A stretch of DNA of 64,000 nt from Yokenella regensburgei ATCC 49455 (GCF_000735455.1 NZ_JMPS01000023.1:104630-168629), one strand, 5' to 3'. Numbered from the stretch's first letter, positions 1-11,397 are shown. The notes: generated from the letters alone by a model not told the origin. Made by a program: numbers and translations.

Positions 1-122
1 CTTCGCTCAAAGGTTCCCTGCTGCTGCATCTGATTAACGATGCCTGTGTGGTTGCGCTGGTCGTCTGGCTCTGGATGCCCATCGTAACCCGTCTATTTGC
101 CGGATGGCTGAAGAAGGCCTGA
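1..122 (+). CDS. C-terminal end of a membrane protein (partial)
   Basis: An open frame enters from the left edge and stops with TGA at 120-122, giving 39 residues. The visible part has a long hydrophobic segment (about residues 15-34, rich in Val, Leu and Trp) followed by a basic tail ending in Leu-Lys-Lys-Ala, typical of the last transmembrane helix of an inner-membrane protein. The amidohydrolase starts 21 bases downstream, so the two are probably co-transcribed. The family cannot be named from this fragment. Confidence 0.6.
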   Translation, partial: SLKGSLLLHLINDACVVALVVWLWMPIVTRLFAGWLKKA

Positions 123-143
123 TCCGGCTATCAGGAGATTGCT

Positions 144-2012
144 ATGTCTCAAACTGCTTCTCTGATCCTCACTCACGGTCAGATCCACACGCTGGACCGT
201 ACGACTCCGCTGGCGGAAGCGGTCGCTATCGCCAACGGAAAAATTATCGCCACCGGGACTCACGATCGGATAATGAGCTATGCCGCCGACGGCACACAGA
301 TCGTCGATCTCAAAGGTCACACGGTGATCCCGGGGCTCAACGATTCCCACCTGCATTTGATCCGCGGGGGGCTCAACTACAATCTGGAACTGCGCTGGGA
401 AGGTGTTCCGTCACTTGCCGATGCGCTGCGAATGCTGAAAGACCAGGCGGCGCGAACGCCGTCACCGCAGTGGGTGCGGGTGGTCGGTGGCTGGAGCGAA
501 TTCCAGTTTGCCGAACGCCGGATGCCGACGATTGAAGAGCTGAATGAAGCCGCACCGGATACGCCGGTGTTTGTGCTGCACCTCTACGATCGTGCGCTGC
601 TCAACCGCGCGGCGCTGAAAGCGGTTGGCTACACCAAAGAAACGCCGGATCCTGCAGGCGGTGAGATAGTCCGCGATGCGAACGGCAACCCAACCGGGAT
701 GCTGGTGGCAAAACCGAATGCCATGATCCTCTACTCAACGCTGGCGAAAGGGCCGAAGCTGCCGCTGGAGCTGCAGGTGAACTCCACCCGTCAGTTTATG
801 CGTGAGCTGAACCGTCTGGGCTTAACCAGCGCCATCGATGCCGGCGGCGGCTTCCAGAACTACCCGGAAGATTACGAAATCATTGAGCAGCTTCACGCCA
901 ATAAGCAGATGACGGTGCGCATTGCCTACAACCTGTTTACCCAGCGACCACAGCAGGAACTCGCCGACTTCGAACGCTGGACCGATATGCTGAAGCCGGG
1001 CCAGGGTACCGATTTCTACCGCGCCAACGGGGCGGGGGAGATGCTGGTCTTCTCGGCGGCTGACTTTGAGGATTTCCTCCAGCCGCGCCCGGACCTGCCG
1101 AAAGGGATGGAGGACGAACTTGAGCGCGTAGTACGCCACCTGGTCGAGCATCGCTGGCCGTTCCGTCTGCATGCGACCTACGATGAATCCATCAGCCGGA
1201 TGCTCGACGTCTTTGAGAAGGTAAACCGCGATATTCCGTTTAACGGCCTGCACTGGTTCTTCGACCACGCTGAGACCATCACCGAGCGCAATATTGAGCG
1301 CGTGAAGGCACTGGGCGGCGGTATTGCGGTACAGCACCGTATGGCGTTCCAGGGCGAGTACTTTGTCGACCGCTATGGCAAAGACGCGGTTAAACATACG
1401 CCGCCGGTGGCTAAGATGCTGGAGCTGGACGTGCCGGTCGGCTTAGGTACCGATGCCACCCGTGTCGCGAGCTACAACCCGTGGACGGCGCTGTACTGGC
1501 TGGTGTCCGGGCGTACCGTCGGTGGGTTGTCGATGTATGACGACAATAACCGCCTGCCGCGTGACGTCGCCCTTGAGCTGTGGACCGCCGGTAGCGCATG
1601 GTTCTCCAGCGAGCAGGGCAAGAAGGGGCGCATCGTGAAGGACCAGCTTGCCGATCTGGTGGTGTTGTCGAAGGATTACTTCAGCGTACCGGAAGAAGAA
1701 ATCAAAGGCATTGAGTCTGTGCTGACGGTGGTTGATGGCAAGGTCGTGTATGCCGCCGGGCACTTCAGTCCGCTGGCACCGCCGCCGATTCCGGTATTAC
1801 CAGACTGGTCGCCGGTGGTGAAAGTGCCTGGACATTACCGCTCCGCACCGCCGGTTGCCAGTAAAGTGGGCGCGGTGGTGCAGATGCACCAGTGCATTGG
1901 TAGCTGCGGGGTTCACGGACACGCCCACGATATCGCGCGTCAGTCAGGGATCCCGGTATCAGACGATCGGGCCTTCTGGGGCGTACTCGGGTGCTCGTGC
2001 TTCTCGTTTTAA
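144..2012 (+). CDS. YtcJ-like metal-dependent amidohydrolase with Cys/His-rich tail
   Basis: 622 residues, amidohydrolase superfamily, YtcJ/COG1574 type (established family). The N-terminal beta-sandwich (about 1-60) leads into the metal-binding His-x-His at H69 and H71 in an NDSHLHL motif. Later come a His-Ala-Thr motif, an HWFFDHAET stretch and a GTDAT motif, as expected for the TIM-barrel metal site. Members hydrolyse amide or related C-N bonds, but the substrate cannot be read from sequence. The last 45 or so residues form an unusual tail with Cys-Ile-Gly-Ser-Cys, His-Gly-His-Ala-His and a final Cys-Ser-Cys. The start has AGGAG 9 bases upstream. No signal peptide is evident, so it is probably cytoplasmic. 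Confidence 0.88.
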   Translation: MSQTASLILTHGQIHTLDRTTPLAEAVAIANGKIIATGTHDRIMSYAADGTQIVDLKGHTVIPGLNDSHLHLIRGGLNYNLELRWEGVPSLADALRMLKDQAARTPSPQWVRVVGGWSEFQFAERRMPTIEELNEAAPDTPVFVLHLYDRALLNRAALKAVGYTKETPDPAGGEIVRDANGNPTGMLVAKPNAMILYSTLAKGPKLPLELQVNSTRQFMRELNRLGLTSAIDAGGGFQNYPEDYEIIEQLHANKQMTVRIAYNLFTQRPQQELADFERWTDMLKPGQGTDFYRANGAGEMLVFSAADFEDFLQPRPDLPKGMEDELERVVRHLVEHRWPFRLHATYDESISRMLDVFEKVNRDIPFNGLHWFFDHAETITERNIERVKALGGGIAVQHRMAFQGEYFVDRYGKDAVKHTPPVAKMLELDVPVGLGTDATRVASYNPWTALYWLVSGRTVGGLSMYDDNNRLPRDVALELWTAGSAWFSSEQGKKGRIVKDQLADLVVLSKDYFSVPEEEIKGIESVLTVVDGKVVYAAGHFSPLAPPPIPVLPDWSPVVKVPGHYRSAPPVASKVGAVVQMHQCIGSCGVHGHAHDIARQSGIPVSDDRAFWGVLGCSCFSF

Positions 2013-2066
2013 ACAGACAGTGCGTGTTGTGAGCACTGCCCTTGCCACAGGGAGAGAGGCAAACAA

Positions 2067-2096
2067 AAAACGGCAACCATAAGGTTGCCGTTTTGC
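2067..2096. terminator. Bidirectional terminator, amidohydrolase / tsaA
   Basis: A perfect 12-bp stem (AAAACGGCAACC with GGTTGCCGTTTT, loop ATAA) has A-tract and T-tract on its two sides. It lies between the convergent amidohydrolase and peroxiredoxin genes and can serve both. Confidence 0.85.
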
Positions 2097-2114
2097 ATTC
2101 TTGCTTGCCGTAGA

Positions 2115-2717
2115 TTACAGGCTGGAAACGTTTTCGCTCAGGTACTTAGCAACGCCGTCCGGAGACGCGTTCATGCCTTCTTTCCCTTTTTCCCACTGAG
2201 CCGGGCACACTTCGCCGTGCTCTTCGTGGAACTGCAGCGCGTCAACCATACGCAGCATTTCGTCGATGTTACGGCCCAGCGGCAGGTCGTTCACAACCTG
2301 GTGGCGCACAACGCCGTTTTTGTCGATCAGGAAGGAACCGCGCAGTGCAACGCCTTCTTCCGGATGCTCGATACCGTATGCTTTCTGGATTTCACGCTTA
2401 ACGTCAGCAACCATTGCGTATTTCACCGCACCGATGCCGCCTTTGTCGACGGAGGTGTTACGCCATGCGTTGTGGACGAATTCGGAGTCAAAAGAAACAC
2501 CGACAACTTCAACGCCACGTTTCTGGAATTCTTCGTAACGTTTGTCGAACGCGATCAGTTCAGACGGGCAAACGAAGGTAAAGTCCATCGGCCAGAAGAA
2601 CAGAACGGTTGCTTTACCGTTGGTGTGCTGTTTGAAGTTGAATTTTTCAACGATTTCACCGTTGCCCAGAACTGCTGCAGCGGTAAAGTCTGGAGCCTGA
2701 CGAGTAACCAGAACCAT
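2115..2717 (-). CDS. tsaA: Typical 2-Cys peroxiredoxin (AhpC/TSA family)
   Basis: 200 residues when started at the ATG with AAAGGAG upstream; a longer reading would add 13 residues with no ribosome site. The peroxidatic Cys is C50 in FTFVCP and the resolving Cys is C171 in EVCPAQW, the typical 2-Cys pair, so it should reduce hydrogen peroxide and organic peroxides in the cytoplasm. Salmonella carries a tsaA gene in this place beside acpH. It is distinct from the ahpCF-linked AhpC. The reductant (thioredoxin or other) is not shown by context. It shares strand with acpH but has a 168-base upstream gap that may hold its own promoter. Confidence 0.88.
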   Translation of the reverse strand: MVLVTRQAPDFTAAAVLGNGEIVEKFNFKQHTNGKATVLFFWPMDFTFVCPSELIAFDKRYEEFQKRGVEVVGVSFDSEFVHNAWRNTSVDKGGIGAVKYAMVADVKREIQKAYGIEHPEEGVALRGSFLIDKNGVVRHQVVNDLPLGRNIDEMLRMVDALQFHEEHGEVCPAQWEKGKEGMNASPDGVAKYLSENVSSL

Positions 2718-2885
2718 GGGGTTCTCCTTTACATTTATAAGGTTAATGGAACGCAACGCGGGCCAGTATAGGGAGTGGTACGGCTAAGCTCAACGTGATG
2801 CTGACAATCAATGAGATAGTTTTCACCTATCAATAGCTTTTAAAAAGCCCTCCTAAGATAGCGATTCTGTGATAAACCGCAAGTC

Positions 2886-3467
2886 TTATAGTGCTCTCTT
2901 TTGCGCTTGATCCATCATCCGCGGGTAAAACTGCCAGAAGCGAATTTCCAGCTGTTCGTAGTGGGCATCGAGATCGTGCCACGAGTCGCCAAGGGCTTCC
3001 AGGCGCGGTCGGCGGCTTGCCATACCGTTCAACACGCGCTGAATAAACGCCATCTCCCGGTAGCGCTCAAGCCAGCGTTCAGACCATAAATAGTCGTTTA
3101 AATTGACAAAGCGCGGCGGAGAATCCGGCAGGATCTCACTGACCTGGGCGTGGGCGTAGCGCACGAACTCATCAAGCGGCAGGTCGGGGGAAATACTTTC
3201 CCAGTGACGGGAGAGGAAGTGATCCCACATGACATCAAGCGTGATAGGCGCCACCCGGCGAGTTTGCGGGCGGAACCACTCTCGCGCTTCTTTCACTTCC
3301 GGAAGATTATCGGTGAGCACGTCGATGCGCCGATGCATATGAATGCCGTCTACGATGGCTGGCGGGTACAGCGCATCAGGATTCCCGCGCACGAAGTCGG
3401 CCAGCAAATTTCCTGACAGGGAGCTGTCAGCCAGGTGAGCGAGGTGTAAATGAGCAAGAAAATTCAT
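2886..3467 (-). CDS. acpH: Acyl carrier protein phosphodiesterase
   Basis: 193 residues, the usual length for AcpH (YajB). It hydrolyses the phosphodiester bond of holo-ACP, removing 4'-phosphopantetheine and giving apo-ACP. The N-terminus [11 protein letters not shown] is characteristic of the DUF479/AcpH family, whose fold is related to HD-domain hydrolases; conserved His and Asp residues (for example HMHRRID, MWDHFLS) fit a metal-dependent active site. It is divergent from queA, as in E. coli. Confidence 0.93.
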   Translation of the reverse strand: MNFLAHLHLAHLADSSLSGNLLADFVRGNPDALYPPAIVDGIHMHRRIDVLTDNLPEVKEAREWFRPQTRRVAPITLDVMWDHFLSRHWESISPDLPLDEFVRYAHAQVSEILPDSPPRFVNLNDYLWSERWLERYREMAFIQRVLNGMASRRPRLEALGDSWHDLDAHYEQLEIRFWQFYPRMMDQAQKRAL

Positions 3468-3558
3468 GTGTTCATCGGTCCGGTGGTGGCTAAGTGTTGC
3501 AGCGAAGGGGCGCGGGCACTAGACTAAGCCGCCTGTTTTTAAGTCACGAGTATAAGTC

Positions 3559-4629
3559 ATGCGCGTTGCCGATTTCTCTTTTGAATTGCCAGATTCCCTG
3601 ATTGCCCACTATCCACAGCCAGAACGCAGCGGTTGCCGCTTGCTGTCGCTGGATGGGCCAACGGGCGCGCTGACGCACGGTACTTTCACCGATCTGCTCG
3701 ACAAGCTCAACCCTGGCGATCTGCTGGTCTTTAATAATACTCGCGTGATCCCGGCGCGCCTGTTTGGCCGTAAAGCCAGCGGCGGCAAGATTGAAGTCCT
3801 GGTCGAACGTATGCTCGATGATAAACGTATTCTGGCACATATTCGCGCATCTAAAGCGCCGAAGCCGGGCGCTGAACTGCTGCTCGGGGATGACGAAAGC
3901 ATCAACGCAACAATGGTTGCCCGTCACGACGCGCTGTTTGAAGTCGAGTTTAATGACGAGCGTCCGGTGCTGGACATCCTGAATGCCATCGGCCATATGC
4001 CGCTGCCGCCGTACATCGACCGCCCGGACGAAGACGCCGACCGCGAGCTGTACCAGACCGTCTACAGCCAGAAACCGGGTGCCGTTGCGGCGCCAACCGC
4101 CGGGCTGCACTTTGATGAACCGCTGCTGGCGAAGCTTCGTGAAAAAGGCATTGAGATGGCGTTCGTGACGCTGCACGTGGGGGCGGGAACCTTCCAGCCG
4201 GTGCGCGTTGATACTATCGAAGACCACATCATGCACTCTGAATATGCCGAAGTGCCGCAGGACGTGGTTGATGCGGTGCTGGCGGCGAAAGCGCGCGGAA
4301 GTCGGGTTATTGCGGTAGGAACCACCTCAGTGCGTTCGCTTGAGAGCGCCGCGCAGGCCGCCAAAGACGCGCTGATTGCTCCATTCTTTGGCGACACGCA
4401 GATCTTTATTTTTCCGGGCTATCAGTATCAGGTGATTGATGCGCTGGTGACCAACTTCCATCTGCCTGAATCAACACTGATTATGCTGGTCTCCGCTTTC
4501 GCGGGGTATCAGCACACCATGAATGCCTACAAGGCTGCGGTAGAACAACAATATCGCTTTTTTAGTTACGGTGATGCCATGTTTATCACGTACAATCCGC
4601 AGGCTATTTCTGAGCGTGTCGGGGAGTAA
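3559..4629 (+). CDS. queA: S-adenosylmethionine:tRNA ribosyltransferase-isomerase
   Basis: 356 residues, same length as E. coli QueA. It transfers and isomerises the ribosyl group of S-adenosylmethionine onto preQ1 at the wobble base (position 34) of tRNAs with GUN anticodons, making epoxyqueuosine. The family signature PTAGLHF is at 179-185 and [10 protein letters not shown] follows. It is first in the queA-tgt-yajC-secD-secF cluster, 56 bases before tgt, the enzyme acting just before it. The ATG overlaps no other gene. Confidence 0.97.
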   Translation: MRVADFSFELPDSLIAHYPQPERSGCRLLSLDGPTGALTHGTFTDLLDKLNPGDLLVFNNTRVIPARLFGRKASGGKIEVLVERMLDDKRILAHIRASKAPKPGAELLLGDDESINATMVARHDALFEVEFNDERPVLDILNAIGHMPLPPYIDRPDEDADRELYQTVYSQKPGAVAAPTAGLHFDEPLLAKLREKGIEMAFVTLHVGAGTFQPVRVDTIEDHIMHSEYAEVPQDVVDAVLAAKARGSRVIAVGTTSVRSLESAAQAAKDALIAPFFGDTQIFIFPGYQYQVIDALVTNFHLPESTLIMLVSAFAGYQHTMNAYKAAVEQQYRFFSYGDAMFITYNPQAISERVGE

Positions 4630-4685
4630 ATCCCTGGCATGAGTGTTTAAAACGTCGGACTGTTTTTCTGACGCAGGAGTTTTAG

Positions 4686-5813
<1,128 letters not shown>

Positions 5814-5835
5814 TTTTAATAATGAGGGAATTTGA

Positions 5836-6168
5836 ATGAGCTTTTTTATTTCTGATGCGGTAGCAGCAACCGGTGCCCCGGGCCAGGGCAGCCCGATGTC
5901 TCTGATCCTGATGCTGGTGGTGTTCGGTCTGATTTTCTACTTCATGATCCTGCGCCCACAGCAGAAACGCACTAAAGAGCACAAGAAGCTGATGGACTCC
6001 ATCGCTAAAGGTGACGAAGTGCTGACCAACGGTGGCCTGGTCGGTCGCGTAACTAAAGTCGCTGAAACCGGCTATGTTGTTATCGCACTGAACGACACCA
6101 CTGAAGTGGTTATCAAACGTGACTTCGTAGCTGCCGTTCTGCCGAAAGGCACCATGAAGGCACTGTAA
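5836..6168 (+). CDS. yajC: Sec translocon accessory subunit YajC
   Basis: 110 residues with one membrane helix near residues 19-38 (SLILMLVVFGLIFYFMIL) followed by RPQQKRTKEH, the family hallmark. YajC binds SecD and SecF and joins them to SecYEG in the inner membrane; it is not essential in E. coli. It lies 22 bases after tgt and 27 before secD, consistent with one transcript. Confidence 0.96.
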   Translation: MSFFISDAVAATGAPGQGSPMSLILMLVVFGLIFYFMILRPQQKRTKEHKKLMDSIAKGDEVLTNGGLVGRVTKVAETGYVVIALNDTTEVVIKRDFVAAVLPKGTMKAL

Positions 6169-6195
6169 TCTTTCGTTTTCCCAAAGGGAACTGCC

Positions 6196-8043
6196 GTGTT
6201 AAACCGTTATCCTTTGTGGAAGTACATCATGCTGGTCGTCGTTATTCTCGTCGGCCTGCTTTACGCACTTCCCAACCTGTATGGTGAGGATCCGGCTGTT
6301 CAAATCACTGGCGCGCGCGGTGTCGCCGCCAGTGAGCAAACGCTGATCCAGGTCCAGAACACCTTAAACGCAGAAAAAATTACCGCTAAGTCTGTGGCAC
6401 TGGAAGAGGGCGCTATTCTTGCGCGCTTCGACTCCACTGACGTCCAGCTCCGTGCTCGTGAAGCGCTGGTGGGCGTACTGGGTGATAAATACGTCGTGGC
6501 GCTGAACCTTGCTCCTGCGACCCCGCGCTGGCTCGCCGCGCTGCACGCCGAACCGATGAAACTCGGTCTCGACCTGCGTGGTGGCGTTCACTTCCTGATG
6601 GAAGTCGACATGGATACCGCGCTCGGTAAGCTGCAGGAACAAAATATCGATAGCCTGCGCAGTGAACTGCGCGAAAAAGGCATTCCATATACTACCGTTC
6701 GCAAAGAGGCTAACTACGGCCTGAGCATCACTTTCCGCGACGGCGATGCGCGTACCCAGGCGATTGATTACCTGGCCCCGCGTCACCGTGACCTGGTGAT
6801 TTCAAGCCAGGGCAGCAACCAGCTGCGCGCGGTGATGACCGACGAACGTCTGAAAGAAGCCCGTGAATACGCCGTTCAGCAGAACATCAACATTCTGCGT
6901 AACCGTGTGAACCAGCTGGGCGTTGCCGAGCCGGTGGTGCAGCGTCAGGGTGCTGACCGCATCGTGGTTGAGCTGCCGGGTATCCAGGATACCGCGCGTG
7001 CGAAAGAGATTCTGGGCGCTACTGCGACCCTGGAATTCCGTCTGGTGAACACCAACGTCGATCAGTCCGCTGCCACGTCTGGCCGCGTACCGGGCGACTC
7101 TGAGGTCAAATACACTCGTGAAGGCCAGCCGGTTGTGCTGTACAAGCGTGTGATCCTGACCGGTGACCACATCACCGACTCAACCTCAAGCCAGGACGAG
7201 TACAACCAGCCGCAGGTTAACATCTCGCTCGATAGCGCCGGTGGTAACATGATGTCTAACTTCACCAAGGACAACATCGGTAAACCGATGGCGACCCTGT
7301 TCGTGGAGTACAAAGACAGCGGTAAGAAAGACGCCAACGGCCGTGCGGTGCTGGTGAAAGAAGAAGAGGTGATTAACATCGCCAATATCCAGTCTCGTCT
7401 GGGTAACAGCTTCCGTATCACTGGGATCAGCAACCCGACCGAAGCGCGTCAGCTCTCTCTGCTGCTGCGTGCCGGTGCGCTGATTGCGCCGATTCAGATT
7501 GTTGAAGAACGCACCATTGGCCCGACCCTGGGTCTGCAGAACATTGAGCAGGGCCTCGAAGCTTGTCTGGCGGGTCTGGTGGTCTCAATTCTGTTCATGA
7601 TCTTCTTCTACAAGAAGTTTGGTCTCATCGCTACCAGTGCGCTTATCGCTAACCTGGTCCTGATTGTTGGCATCATGTCGCTGTTGCCTGGTGCGACGCT
7701 CAGTATGCCTGGGATCGCGGGTATCGTGCTAACCCTTGCGGTAGCGGTCGATGCTAACGTACTGATAAACGAACGTATCAAAGAAGAATTGAGCAACGGG
7801 CGTACGGTACAGCAGGCTATCGACGAAGGGTATCGCGGTGCGTTCAGCTCGATTTTCGATGCGAACATCACCACGTTGATTAAAGTCATCATCCTGTACG
7901 CTGTGGGTACCGGGGCTATCAAAGGCTTCGCTATCACCACCGGTATCGGTGTGGCGACGTCGATGTTTACCGCAATCGTGGGTACCCGTGCCATCGTGAA
8001 CCTGGTGTACGGCGGCAAGCGCGTTAAAAAGCTGTCTATCTGA
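6196..8043 (+). CDS. secD: Protein translocase subunit SecD
   Basis: 615 residues, starting at GTG with AAAGGGA upstream, as in E. coli. An N-terminal membrane helix (about 9-27) is followed by a large periplasmic domain containing the [14 protein letters not shown] motif, then about five C-terminal helices (from about residue 455) with [20 protein letters not shown]. It is an RND-superfamily protein that uses the proton gradient to complete preprotein export through SecYEG. It forms a heterodimer with SecF, encoded 10 bases downstream. Confidence 0.97.
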   Translation: MLNRYPLWKYIMLVVVILVGLLYALPNLYGEDPAVQITGARGVAASEQTLIQVQNTLNAEKITAKSVALEEGAILARFDSTDVQLRAREALVGVLGDKYVVALNLAPATPRWLAALHAEPMKLGLDLRGGVHFLMEVDMDTALGKLQEQNIDSLRSELREKGIPYTTVRKEANYGLSITFRDGDARTQAIDYLAPRHRDLVISSQGSNQLRAVMTDERLKEAREYAVQQNINILRNRVNQLGVAEPVVQRQGADRIVVELPGIQDTARAKEILGATATLEFRLVNTNVDQSAATSGRVPGDSEVKYTREGQPVVLYKRVILTGDHITDSTSSQDEYNQPQVNISLDSAGGNMMSNFTKDNIGKPMATLFVEYKDSGKKDANGRAVLVKEEEVINIANIQSRLGNSFRITGISNPTEARQLSLLLRAGALIAPIQIVEERTIGPTLGLQNIEQGLEACLAGLVVSILFMIFFYKKFGLIATSALIANLVLIVGIMSLLPGATLSMPGIAGIVLTLAVAVDANVLINERIKEELSNGRTVQQAIDEGYRGAFSSIFDANITTLIKVIILYAVGTGAIKGFAITTGIGVATSMFTAIVGTRAIVNLVYGGKRVKKLSI

Positions 8044-8053
8044 GGAGTGCGTT

Positions 8054-9025
8054 GTGGCACAGGAATATACTGTTGAACAATTGAACCACGGCCGTAAAGT
8101 CTGGGACTTTATGCGCTGGGACTACTGGGCTTTCGGCATCTCAGGTTTGCTGCTGGTACTGGCTATCATCGTGATGGGCGTACGCGGTTTTAACTGGGGT
8201 CTCGATTTCACCGGTGGTACGGTTATCGAAATTACGCTGGAAAAACCAGCGGATATGGACCAGATGCGTGAAGCCCTGCAGAAAGCGGGCTTTGCTGAGC
8301 CGCAGCTGCAGAACTTTGGCAGCAGCCGCGACATCATGGTTCGTATGCCTCCGGAGCATGATGCAAACGGCAGCCAGGTTCTTGGCAGCAAAGTGGTGAG
8401 CGTCATTAACGAGTCTACCAGCCAGAACGCTGTCGTTAAGCGTATTGAGTTTGTCGGCCCGAGCGTTGGGGCAGACCTGGCTCAGACCGGTGCGATGGCG
8501 CTGATGGCAGCGCTGTTGTCTATCCTGGTCTACGTCGGTTTCCGCTTTGAGTGGCGTCTGGCGGCAGGTGTTGTTATCTCGCTGCTGCACGACGTTATCA
8601 TCACGCTCGGCGTACTGTCGCTGTTCCATATTGAGATTGACCTGACGATTGTGGCATCCCTGATGTCGGTCATCGGTTACTCGCTGAACGACAGCATCGT
8701 GGTATCTGACCGTATTCGTGAGAACTTCCGCAAAATTCGTCGCGGTACCCCTTACGAAATCTTTAACGTGTCGCTGACCCAGACGCTGCACCGTACGTTG
8801 ATTACTTCCGGGACAACCTTGATGGTTATCCTGATGCTGTACCTCTTCGGCGGCCCGGTGCTGGAAGGCTTCTCGCTGACCATGCTTATCGGTGTCACCA
8901 TCGGTACCGCATCGTCTATCTACGTGGCGTCAGCGCTGGCGCTGAAACTCGGCATGAAGCGCGAGCATATGCTCCAGCAGAAAGTTGAGAAGGAAGGCGC
9001 GGATCAGCCGTCGCTCCTGCCATAA
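8054..9025 (+). CDS. secF: Protein translocase subunit SecF
   Basis: 323 residues, GTG start with GAGGAG upstream. An N-terminal helix, a periplasmic domain with the [12 protein letters not shown] motif, and about five C-terminal helices with [23 protein letters not shown] match SecF. It is the partner of SecD in the export motor. It closes the queA-to-secF cluster and is followed by a strong terminator at 9044. Confidence 0.97.
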   Translation: MAQEYTVEQLNHGRKVWDFMRWDYWAFGISGLLLVLAIIVMGVRGFNWGLDFTGGTVIEITLEKPADMDQMREALQKAGFAEPQLQNFGSSRDIMVRMPPEHDANGSQVLGSKVVSVINESTSQNAVVKRIEFVGPSVGADLAQTGAMALMAALLSILVYVGFRFEWRLAAGVVISLLHDVIITLGVLSLFHIEIDLTIVASLMSVIGYSLNDSIVVSDRIRENFRKIRRGTPYEIFNVSLTQTLHRTLITSGTTLMVILMLYLFGGPVLEGFSLTMLIGVTIGTASSIYVASALALKLGMKREHMLQQKVEKEGADQPSLLP

Positions 9026-9043
9026 GAGACGTTAAGCGTCTGT

Positions 9044-9076
9044 AAAATCCCGGCCCTGCGGCCGGGATTTTTTTTG
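9044..9076 (+). terminator. secF terminator
   Basis: A GC-rich stem (ATCCCGGCC with GGCCGGGAT, loop CTGC) is followed by eight or more T, a classic Rho-independent terminator 20 bases after secF. Confidence 0.93.
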
Positions 9077-9167
9077 CCGCAAAATCAGGCAAACACTCCT
9101 GACACTACGCTGTCAGGAGGCTTGTCATAGACTGCTCCTGAACCCACTCAACATGTCAGGAGTCATC

Positions 9168-9533
9168 ATGAACAACGTTATTAACTGGTTTGAAATTCCG
9201 GTCACAGATATGAATCGGGCGATTGCTTTTTATGAGCCGGTAATGGAAGTTCAGCTTCGTCGGGAAACCATGGACTGCGCCGAACTGGCGGTATTCCCGC
9301 ATCAGGATCCACAGCCCGGTGGGGCGCTGGCAAAGTTTGACGGTATCGCTCCGTCACAGCAAGGCGCTATTATTTATCTGCATACCGACAATCTGGCGGC
9401 AACGCTCAAACGCGTTGAGAAGGCGGGCGGCCAGTGCGTGTTTGGCCCACTCGCGCTTGCCCAGGATATCGGTACCATTGCTCTGTTCACCGACTGCGAA
9501 GGCAACCGTGTCGGACTGCACCAGCCAGCCTGA
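9168..9533 (+). CDS. VOC (glyoxalase/bleomycin-resistance fold) protein
   Basis: 121 residues from the ATG preceded by TCAGGAG; an ATG 15 bases earlier would overlap that site. The start NWFEIPVTDMNRAIAFYE and the later HTDNLAATLKRVEKAGG and FTDCEGNRVGLH are hallmarks of the vicinal-oxygen-chelate fold (two beta-alpha-beta-beta-beta modules with metal ligands). The specific function (lyase, dioxygenase or binding protein) is not determined. It probably forms a two-gene unit with the WYL regulator 21 bases downstream. This pair sits where E. coli has yajD. Confidence 0.85.
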   Translation: MNNVINWFEIPVTDMNRAIAFYEPVMEVQLRRETMDCAELAVFPHQDPQPGGALAKFDGIAPSQQGAIIYLHTDNLAATLKRVEKAGGQCVFGPLALAQDIGTIALFTDCEGNRVGLHQPA

Positions 9534-9554
9534 TAGCTATTGTGGAGTAAAAGA

Positions 9555-10235
9555 ATGTCCCGACGCGCCGACCGTTTATTCCAGATTGTGCAGATCCTGC
9601 GTGGCAGGAGGCTGACGACGGCGGCGCTTCTCGCGGAGCGGCTGGAGGTCTCAGAACGCACGATTTATCGCGATATCCGCGACTTGTCCTGCTCTGGTGT
9701 GCCGGTGGAAGGGGAGGCCGGCAGCGGGTATCGGCTGATGGAAGGCTATGACCTGCCGCCTTTGATGCTGACCGCACACGAATCTGAAGCGCTGATGGTG
9801 GCTATCAGCATGCTGAAAACCTGGGGCGGCGATACGCTCTCACAGGCGCTGGAGTCGGCTCAGGAGAAGGTGCTGGCGATCCTGCCCGCCGACAGCCGAC
9901 GTAAAGCCGAACAAACCCGTATTTTTGCCCCGGATCTTGGCGCACAGCCGCATTCTCGTCGCTTGTTTGATGATTTTCACCGCGCGGTTTCCGCGCAGAA
10001 GGTGCTGTCGCTGCACTATCGCGACGAAGGTGGCCAGCTCTCCTGGCGCGACGTTCAGCCTCTTGGCATGTTCTTCTGGGGGGAGCACTGGCTGCTGGTG
10101 GCCTGGTGTGAACGGCGGGAGGATTACCGCTGTTTTCGCCTCGATCGCTGTCTGAAGGTACAGGAGACCGGCAGGCATTTCAGCGAACGGGGCGATCGCT
10201 CACTTAGCGACTTTCTGCGTAAGGTGAAGCAATAA
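9555..10235 (+). CDS. YafY-like transcriptional regulator, HTH plus WYL domain
   Basis: 226 residues from the ATG with GGAG upstream; a TTG 15 bases earlier is unlikely. An N-terminal helix-turn-helix of the HTH_11/DeoR type (about 2-57, LLAERLEVSERTIYRDIRDL) is followed by the GSGYRL wing and a C-terminal WYL domain (about 135-200). WYL regulators sense small ligands, often nucleotides. It probably controls the preceding VOC gene and itself (inference from spacing). The related E. coli protein is YafY; orthology is not claimed. Confidence 0.87.
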   Translation: MSRRADRLFQIVQILRGRRLTTAALLAERLEVSERTIYRDIRDLSCSGVPVEGEAGSGYRLMEGYDLPPLMLTAHESEALMVAISMLKTWGGDTLSQALESAQEKVLAILPADSRRKAEQTRIFAPDLGAQPHSRRLFDDFHRAVSAQKVLSLHYRDEGGQLSWRDVQPLGMFFWGEHWLLVAWCERREDYRCFRLDRCLKVQETGRHFSERGDRSLSDFLRKVKQ

Positions 10236-10264
10236 AAAAGCCAGCTCGTAAGCTGGCGTTTTGT
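10234..10264. terminator. Terminator between WYL regulator and tsx
   Basis: A 7-bp perfect stem (GCCAGCT/AGCTGGC, loop CGTA) flanked by A6 on the left and GTTTTG on the right overlaps the regulator's stop codon. It can also end tsx transcripts read from the other side. Confidence 0.8.
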
Positions 10265-10307
10265 ATTCGCCCCTCCCCGCAGGAAAGGGCTGTATAACCC
10301 GTCGGGA

Positions 10308-11192
10308 TTAGAAGTTGTAACCGACCACCAGGTAACCACCCCAGCCGGTAGATTTCACGCTGAAGTCACCGTTGCCGAAGTTCAGGCTGGCGTCGTCAGC
10401 CCACTGGCCGCCGTTGTGCCAGTAACGAGCAACCACTGAGTAGTGCCAGTGATCGTAGTTCAGCGCCAGGATGTGGCTGGAGGCGATAGAGTTGCTGGTA
10501 CGTGCGTGCTTCCCGTTGTTGTCGTAGAAGTTATCGCTGCCCAGATCGGAGCCCCAGTCAAAGTTGGTGAAGCCGATGTAGCTCAGCTGGCCGCCCCACA
10601 GTTGGGTAATCGGTACAAAGTATTTCACTTTGAAACGGTAGCCATCCCACTCGTTTTCGTTGGAGGCGCCGTAGTTCTGCCACTGGTACTTCGCATACAC
10701 GTTCAGAGACAGGCTCATCGGCAGGCCGGTATCGATATCGGTACCGAGACCCATGTACCAGGTGCTCTGCTGCTGAGATTCGTTACGACCCATGTCGTAG
10801 ATGTAGTTGTTCGCGAAGTACCACTCTTTGAACGGGCCAAACGCCAGGCTGGTGCCGGTCAGTTTATCGATGGAGAAGCGCGGCTCGATTTCCATGAACA
10901 GCGGGGAGCCGTCGTTCCAGATACCTTTCGCGTCGGTGTTACCACCGAAGAATACCGGCAGATCCACGTAGCCGTAGAAATCAAACCAGTCTTTTTTGGC
11001 AAAGGCTTCGTACTCGAGGTAGGTATCGTTACGGATCTGCGGTCCGAAACGGGTGTGATAGCTGCCTACCACGTTAACGCTCTGGTGCCACCAGTCGGAG
11101 AGATACTCGGGTTTGTCGTTCTCTGCGGCGCCAGCAGTGAAAGATGCGGAGAGCGCCAGGGCAGCGCCAGCTGCCAGTAATGTTTTTTTCAT
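10308..11192 (-). CDS. tsx: Nucleoside-specific outer membrane channel Tsx
   Basis: 294 residues with a 22-residue signal peptide ending Ala-Gly-Ala-Ala before [17 protein letters not shown], the mature N-terminus. The rest is a 12-strand beta-barrel pattern ending in the outer-membrane signature GYNF (terminal Phe). It allows diffusion of nucleosides and deoxynucleosides and is a receptor for some phages and colicins. The start at 11192 gives the expected signal peptide; a start nine codons earlier would spoil it. The upstream region carries a TATAAT box and a CRP-like site. Confidence 0.95.
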   Translation of the reverse strand: MKKTLLAAGAALALSASFTAGAAENDKPEYLSDWWHQSVNVVGSYHTRFGPQIRNDTYLEYEAFAKKDWFDFYGYVDLPVFFGGNTDAKGIWNDGSPLFMEIEPRFSIDKLTGTSLAFGPFKEWYFANNYIYDMGRNESQQQSTWYMGLGTDIDTGLPMSLSLNVYAKYQWQNYGASNENEWDGYRFKVKYFVPITQLWGGQLSYIGFTNFDWGSDLGSDNFYDNNGKHARTSNSIASSHILALNYDHWHYSVVARYWHNGGQWADDASLNFGNGDFSVKSTGWGGYLVVGYNF

Positions 11193-11302
11193 CGTTATGC
11201 CACTGTTTTGAAACCCCATCTGGGGTGTAAAAGAGTCCCGCTGTCGCGTTTCTGAACGTATCGCTGTAGCGTTTCTTAATAATTCATGTTTCTGCGGTGC
11301 CT

Positions 11303-11346
11303 ATTATAGAAATCATTGCTCACAAAAATATGTTTTGTTTCACAGA
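11303..11346 (-). promoter_or_regulatory. Putative tsx promoter with CRP-like site
   Basis: On the minus strand a TATAAT box lies at 11308-11303. A TGTGA half-site with a degenerate second half is centred near 11336, about 41 bases upstream of the expected start point, the spacing of a class II CRP site. There is no good -35 box, which fits activator dependence. tsx is CRP/CytR-controlled in E. coli; the individual sites here are inferred. Confidence 0.4.
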
Positions 11347-11397
11347 TTCAACATTCACGTAATCGATTGCGTTCACGTTTGCGTGCTTTAATTGCAG

